Part shown: in pieces, positions 6,312 through 9,537 of the stretch
How positions within the stretch are numbered: position 1 is the stretch's first letter
How the letters are laid out: each line of letters starts with the position of its first letter
Source: Victivallales bacterium
Lineage (GTDB): Bacteria > Verrucomicrobiota > Lentisphaeria > Victivallales > JAUVCU01
Direction: 5' to 3'
NCBI GenBank assembly: GCA_029934175.1
Contig: JAOZMT010000053.1
Coordinates: forward strand, 1-9,537
Length of the DNA: 9,537 bases
Notes under the pieces: model-generated
What the model was told of the DNA's origin: nothing
Database searches by the model: none
What the model saw: only the letters and a program-made list of their open reading frames with translations
Position numbers and translations under genes: made by a program

Positions 6312-6348
6312 ATGAAGAGTTTTTTAAGAGAGTTTTATATATTTAAAT

Positions 6349-6381
6349 TTGTAATTAATCAAAAGAAGTTTATATTATAAT
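6349..6381 (+). promoter_or_regulatory. Possible gatB promoter
   Basis: TTGTAA (6349-6354) and TATATT (6371-6376) are 16 bp apart. A perfect TATAAT overlaps at 6376-6381 but lacks a well-spaced -35. The AT content here (6360-6404 is almost all A/T) makes chance matches likely. The position, 40-50 nt before the gatB start, is appropriate. Confidence 0.4.
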
Positions 6382-6418
6382 ATAAAAATATTTAAATAAC
6401 AAAATGGAGTAATAGCAG

Positions 6419-7861
6419 ATGAAAAAATATGAAGCAGTAATAGGGTTAGAAGTTCACATACAAGTTCGCACAAATAGCAAAATGTTCTGCTCTTGTGCAA
6501 ATCAATATGGCGGAGAACCAAATACAGTTGTTTGTCCAGTTTGCATGGGGTATCCTGGTGTTATGCCAGTGCCAAATAAAGAAGCTATCAAAAAAATTGT
6601 AAAGGCTGGATTGATGTGTGGTTGCGATATACCAAATTATAGTAAGTTTGATAGGAAAAGTTATTTTTACCCTGATATGCCAAAAAATTATCAAATTACA
6701 CAATTTGATTTACCTTTTTGCTTAAATGGAGCAGTTAAACTTTTAGGGGAAGGATATACTGGGCAAGATTTGACTGATAGAGTTATTGGTTTGACAAGGA
6801 TTCATCTTGAAGAGGATGTTGCAAAATCAACACATTTTGGTGGATATAGTGGGATCGATTATAATCGTGCAGGAGTTCCTCTCATGGAAATTGTTAGCGA
6901 GCCAGATATGGAAACAGCTGATGAAGCGTATGCATATCTAACAGAAATTAGACAAATAATGCAATATGCAGGTATAAGTGATTGTGATATGGAGAAAGGA
7001 CAAATGCGTTGTGATGTAAATATATCATTGCGTAAAGTTGGAACAAAGCCATTTGGAACGAAAATTGAGATAAAGAATTTAAATAGTAGAAAGGCAGTTC
7101 ACGGTTCAATAGAACACGAAATGATTCGTCAAGCAGAAGAATTAGATAATGGAGTTGTTTTACAGCAAGAAACTCGTGGTTGGAATGATGAAAGAGGTGA
7201 AACTTATTTGATGAGAATAAAAGAAGATGCACACGATTATAGATATTTCCCAGAACCTGATTTGATGCCTGTTGATTTAAGTGATGAGTTTATTAGCTCT
7301 ATCAAAGATAGTTTGCCTGAATTACCAGAAGCAACAAGACTGCGATTTGTAGAAACTTATAAATTGACTGCTTACGATGCTGAAGTTTTAACTACTGAAA
7401 AAGCTTTAGCAAATTACTTTGACGCAGGTGCAAAATTATCAAAACAACCTAAATTATTAGCAAATTGGATGATTTCAGAATTATTGCGAGAATTATCAGA
7501 TGCACATATCGCAATTGCGAAGTGTGCAATTACTCCAGAAAATTTTGCAGATTTAGTTAATTTGATTGATAAAGGGACTATTTCAGGAAAGATTGCCAAG
7601 AAAGTTTTCGCTAAAATGTTTAAAACAGGCAAAGAAGCAAGTTTAATTGTCAAAGAAGATGGACTTGTTCAAGTAAGTGATGAATCTGCGATTGATGCAT
7701 TTGTTGATGAAGCAATTGAAAAAAACTCTCCACAAGTAGAACAGTATAAGTCTGGGAAAAAAGAAGTTTTACAATATTTTGTTGGTCAAGTAATGAAACT
7801 AAGCCGTGGTAAAGCAAATCCACAAGTTGTAGTGAAACTTTTGAAATCAAAATTGGATTAG
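6419..7861 (+). CDS. gatB: Asp-tRNA(Asn)/Glu-tRNA(Gln) amidotransferase subunit B
   Basis: The kinase subunit of GatCAB (480 aa, full length). It phosphorylates the side chain of mischarged Glu-tRNA(Gln) or Asp-tRNA(Asn) before ammonia from GatA amidates it. Motifs are IGLEVHIQ (8-15), the cysteine set C24, C26, C39 and C42 of the likely metal site, EPNTVVCPVCMGYPGVMPVP (33-52), SYFYPDMPKNYQITQFD (81-97), HLEEDVAKSTH (129-139) and the signature DYNRAGVPLMEIVSEPD (147-163). The tRNA-binding YqeY-like tail lies at about 335-480. GGAG (6406-6409) lies 9 nt before the ATG. gatA and gatC are not adjacent, unlike the common gatCAB operon. Its presence implies that the organism makes at least one of Gln-tRNA or Asn-tRNA by the indirect route. 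Confidence 0.98.
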   Translation: MKKYEAVIGLEVHIQVRTNSKMFCSCANQYGGEPNTVVCPVCMGYPGVMPVPNKEAIKKIVKAGLMCGCDIPNYSKFDRKSYFYPDMPKNYQITQFDLPFCLNGAVKLLGEGYTGQDLTDRVIGLTRIHLEEDVAKSTHFGGYSGIDYNRAGVPLMEIVSEPDMETADEAYAYLTEIRQIMQYAGISDCDMEKGQMRCDVNISLRKVGTKPFGTKIEIKNLNSRKAVHGSIEHEMIRQAEELDNGVVLQQETRGWNDERGETYLMRIKEDAHDYRYFPEPDLMPVDLSDEFISSIKDSLPELPEATRLRFVETYKLTAYDAEVLTTEKALANYFDAGAKLSKQPKLLANWMISELLRELSDAHIAIAKCAITPENFADLVNLIDKGTISGKIAKKVFAKMFKTGKEASLIVKEDGLVQVSDESAIDAFVDEAIEKNSPQVEQYKSGKKEVLQYFVGQVMKLSRGKANPQVVVKLLKSKLD

Positions 7862-7880
7862 AGCAAAAAGGAGTTCTAGT

Positions 7881-8522
7881 ATGAAATTCACAGAGTTTAA
7901 TAATAAAACAGAAGTTATTGAAAAATTTAATTTAAAATTTAAAAGAAATAGATTTATTGATAAATGCAAGATACCATTTAAAATAGAGAAACTTATTTCT
8001 GATAGAATTATAAGCAATTTTTATTTGCCAGGTGTTTTTAATTGTGAATATTCTATTTGTGAAATGATTATTTCTCCTATTCTTTTGGAAGTTTCACGGG
8101 CAAATGATTTACCAATTTGGTCGCATTGTTATTTAGAAGATAAAGAACTTGATTTATCTGGTGTTCCAGATTATTTATTTGCTTTATCTAAAGAAGGTGG
8201 AGATATGTATAAAAAACCAGTCGTTTGCATAGGAGAAGCTAAAAAAGACAAATTTGATGCGGCTTGGGGGCAAATAGTTGCTGAAATGGTCGTTGCTCAG
8301 AAGCAGAATGAAAATAATGATATACCTATTTATGGATTAGCTACAAATGGAAAATTATGGGAATTTGCAAAATTAGAAGATAAAACTATAACTCAAAATG
8401 AGACTAAATATTTGGCACCAGAGCAATTCAATGAAGTTTTGGATATTTTAAATTGGATTTTTTGTGAAGGAAAGAAAAATGCAGATTTAATTGAAGAATT
8501 AGAACAAAAAGGAGAAAAATGA
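7881..8522 (+). CDS. Orphan PD-(D/E)XK-like protein of unknown function
   Basis: A 213-aa protein not assigned to a named family. It shows a restriction-endonuclease-like pattern: SGVPDYLF (93-100) supplies an aspartate at D97, VVCIGEAKK (114-122) supplies the E119-x-K121 pair, and WGQIVAEMVVAQ (129-140) follows with Q131 where many relatives have a conserved Gln. YGLATNGKLWEF (151-162) resembles the strand-turn of type I restriction subunit N-terminal domains and related orphan proteins. A nuclease fold is therefore likely; cleavage activity is inference. No methylase or specificity subunit is present. An AAGGAG ribosome site (7868-7873) lies 7 nt before the ATG. It starts 19 nt after gatB and overlaps the next gene as ATGA (8519-8522), so it is probably read in the gatB transcript. 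Confidence 0.7.
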   Translation: MKFTEFNNKTEVIEKFNLKFKRNRFIDKCKIPFKIEKLISDRIISNFYLPGVFNCEYSICEMIISPILLEVSRANDLPIWSHCYLEDKELDLSGVPDYLFALSKEGGDMYKKPVVCIGEAKKDKFDAAWGQIVAEMVVAQKQNENNDIPIYGLATNGKLWEFAKLEDKTITQNETKYLAPEQFNEVLDILNWIFCEGKKNADLIEELEQKGEK

Positions 8523-8586
8523 AAAGTTTATTAATTATTATGTCATTAACTTTAGCTTTAGGATTAAATGCTAAGGATTATGAGAA
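8503..8586 (+). repeat. 84-bp perfect direct repeat, copy 1
   Basis: Identical to 9454-9537 at an offset of 951 bp. It begins 16 nt before the beta-helix gene start and covers the AAGGAG ribosome site, the signal peptide and the first codons of the mature protein. It also encodes the last codons of the upstream PD-(D/E)XK-like gene. The match may continue past the window edge. Confidence 0.95.
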
Positions 8587-9448
8587 AGAAGCCAAGAAAT
8601 TAATGGAGAAGAAGGTAAGTGAAAGGAAAACTGTTATTTGTTCTCCAGATGGACGAGATGGTAGTTTGACACCTGCACAAGCTTTGGCTAAGTTGAAAAA
8701 TGGAGGAAAATTAGTTTTATTGCCTGGAAGTTATAGTGGTATTATTGAAATAAGTAAAAAAGGTATAATAATAGAAGGAATTATTGGTAAAAAAAGTAAT
8801 GCTTTTCTGATAATCACTGGAAAAGGTTGTATCATTAGAAATTGTTGGTTTGGTAGTTTAGAATTGAGAGAAGATACTGCAGTAGTGAATTCAATTTGTA
8901 ACTATGTTACATGTATTTACAAGAAGAAAGAAGTAGAGTTTTATAATTCTATGATAGGATGGATACAAAGTGGAGGTGAAACTGAATTCCTTTTTGCAAA
9001 TTGCACAATTCGCAATGTGAGAAATGAGTGTATAGGTTCTTTGGGAATTGCAAAAATTGAAATTTTTGACTCAATTCTTTATTCTAAATTATTGATATTT
9101 AATTTAGATTCTTCAGGGAGAAAAAAATGTGAACTAACTTTAAAAAATAACTTAATGTATGCCGAAGGTTCGTTAGGCGGAGTGAGAATAAATCGCACAA
9201 GTGGTGCTCAAGCTCCAGAATTTGTAATTACGGATATTAAAGACTTAAAGAAAATATGCAAATTGAAGAAGAGTTCTAATAATAAATACGCTCCAATAGA
9301 ATTTAAAAATTCATTAGAGGCTAATGAAAGATATAAAGATAAACCACTAATGATGTATAGTTTGAAACCAAAACATTCTCTTCTTTTAGAAGAGGTTGAA
9401 CAAGGTGTGAAATTATCTAAAGAATGGTTTGAAAATTTAGAAAAATAG
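8519..9448 (+). CDS. Secreted right-handed beta-helix protein (pectate-lyase-like fold)
   Basis: A 309-aa protein with a clear Sec signal peptide: K2, a hydrophobic core over residues 4-16, and likely cleavage after LNA (18). It is then exported to the periplasm or beyond. Residues 39-47 (VICSPDGRDGS), KLVLLPGSYSGIIEI (64-78) and GIIIEG (82-87) match the opening of many parallel beta-helix proteins. After that come short, regularly spaced strands such as GCIIRNCWF, EVEFYNSMIGWI and TEFLFANCTIRNV. No lyase or hydrolase catalytic triad is evident, so carbohydrate binding or degradation is a guess. The C-terminal ~70 residues are Lys-rich and probably outside the helix. The start is set by an AAGGAG site and the ATGA overlap with the upstream gene. 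A second copy starts 22 nt after its stop, so it belongs to a tandem family. Confidence 0.75.
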   Translation: MKSLLIIMSLTLALGLNAKDYEKEAKKLMEKKVSERKTVICSPDGRDGSLTPAQALAKLKNGGKLVLLPGSYSGIIEISKKGIIIEGIIGKKSNAFLIITGKGCIIRNCWFGSLELREDTAVVNSICNYVTCIYKKKEVEFYNSMIGWIQSGGETEFLFANCTIRNVRNECIGSLGIAKIEIFDSILYSKLLIFNLDSSGRKKCELTLKNNLMYAEGSLGGVRINRTSGAQAPEFVITDIKDLKKICKLKKSSNNKYAPIEFKNSLEANERYKDKPLMMYSLKPKHSLLLEEVEQGVKLSKEWFENLEK

Positions 9449-9453
9449 TATTT

Positions 9454-9537
9454 AACAAAAAGGAGAAAAATGAAAAGTTTATTAATTATTATGTCATTAA
9501 CTTTAGCTTTAGGATTAAATGCTAAGGATTATGAGAA
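9454..9537 (+). repeat. 84-bp perfect direct repeat, copy 2 (runs off the window)
   Basis: Every base matches 8503-8586. Sequence left of 9454 differs at once, so the left boundary of the duplicated block is 16 nt before the ATG. The right boundary is not visible. Perfect identity in a secreted-protein gene points to a recent duplication or ongoing gene conversion. Confidence 0.95.
9470..9537 (+). CDS. 5' end of a second beta-helix protein gene (partial)
   Basis: Starts with an ATG behind the same AAGGAG ribosome site as its neighbour. The 22 complete codons visible are identical to the first copy, giving the same signal peptide (MKSLLIIMSLTLALGLNA) and KDYE. Whether the mature protein is also identical or has diverged cannot be seen. 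It is cut by the window end, not by a mutation. Confidence 0.85.
   Translation, partial: MKSLLIIMSLTLALGLNAKDYE

Larger units (their letters stand above)
5979..6418. other. Divergent intergenic region between ychF and gatB
   Basis: These 440 nt carry no credible ORF on either strand and are very AT-rich. They hold the ychF promoter (6019-6047), a run of ACARAG repeats (6107-6143), a 15-bp tandem repeat (6173-6202), an AT-only inverted repeat (6286-6311) and a possible gatB promoter (6349-6381). The motif GAAGAGTTTTTT occurs twice (near 6202 and 6314). No tRNA cloverleaf and no glycine-riboswitch-like sequence was recognised. The region looks like an accumulation site for small repeats. Confidence 0.7.

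Noticed and set aside
6446..7850. Four minus-strand ORFs antisense to gatB
   Set aside because: gatB is certain here. The antisense translations are Leu/His-rich shadows with no motifs or ribosome sites.

Overview
The window is AT-rich (roughly one third G+C by eye) and gene-dense. It comes from a bacterium with a split glycine decarboxylase (GcvPA/GcvPB), a GatCAB-type amidotransferase, Rpn-family nucleases, secreted beta-helix proteins and palindromic intergenic repeats. That mix recalls host- or sediment-associated lineages with low G+C, for example the Lentisphaerota in the PVC group. No rRNA or other strong marker is present, so this placement is a weak inference.

Layout. Minus strand, reading right to left: ychF (5978-4878), gcvPA (4859-3519) and gcvPB (3522-2074) form a tight housekeeping operon behind a good sigma-70-type promoter (6019-6047). 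A pair of REP-like palindromes (2015-2066) follows. Next, still on the minus strand, come an Rpn-family PD-(D/E)XK nuclease gene (1959-985) and, 4 nt downstream, a Ser/Thr protein kinase gene (980-129). Plus strand, left to right: after a 440-nt divergent intergenic region full of AT-rich repeats comes gatB (6419-7861). It is followed by a small orphan PD-(D/E)XK-like protein (7881-8522), a secreted beta-helix protein (8519-9448) and the start of a second copy of that protein cut off by the window edge (9470 onward).

The most unusual object is the kinase. Its N-terminal 215 residues are a kinase domain with all catalytic motifs, but it stops after subdomain IX. It runs directly into a 68-residue tail from a formylglycine-generating-enzyme-like C-type lectin fold. 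The last ~38 codons of that tail look like the variable region (VR) of a diversity-generating retroelement (DGR). They have the RGGS..NN....YRN....NRNN..GFRL layout, with AAC codons interspersed with GAC, TTC and TAC codons that differ from AAC only at adenines. The tail and the flank beyond it are near 47-50% G+C, against about one third in the kinase body. No reverse transcriptase, Avd or template repeat lies in the window, so if this VR is active its DGR machinery must be elsewhere.

The other eye-catching feature is an 84-bp perfect direct repeat (8503-8586 = 9454-9537). It covers the ribosome binding site and signal peptide of the beta-helix gene and shows a tandem gene family continuing past the right edge.
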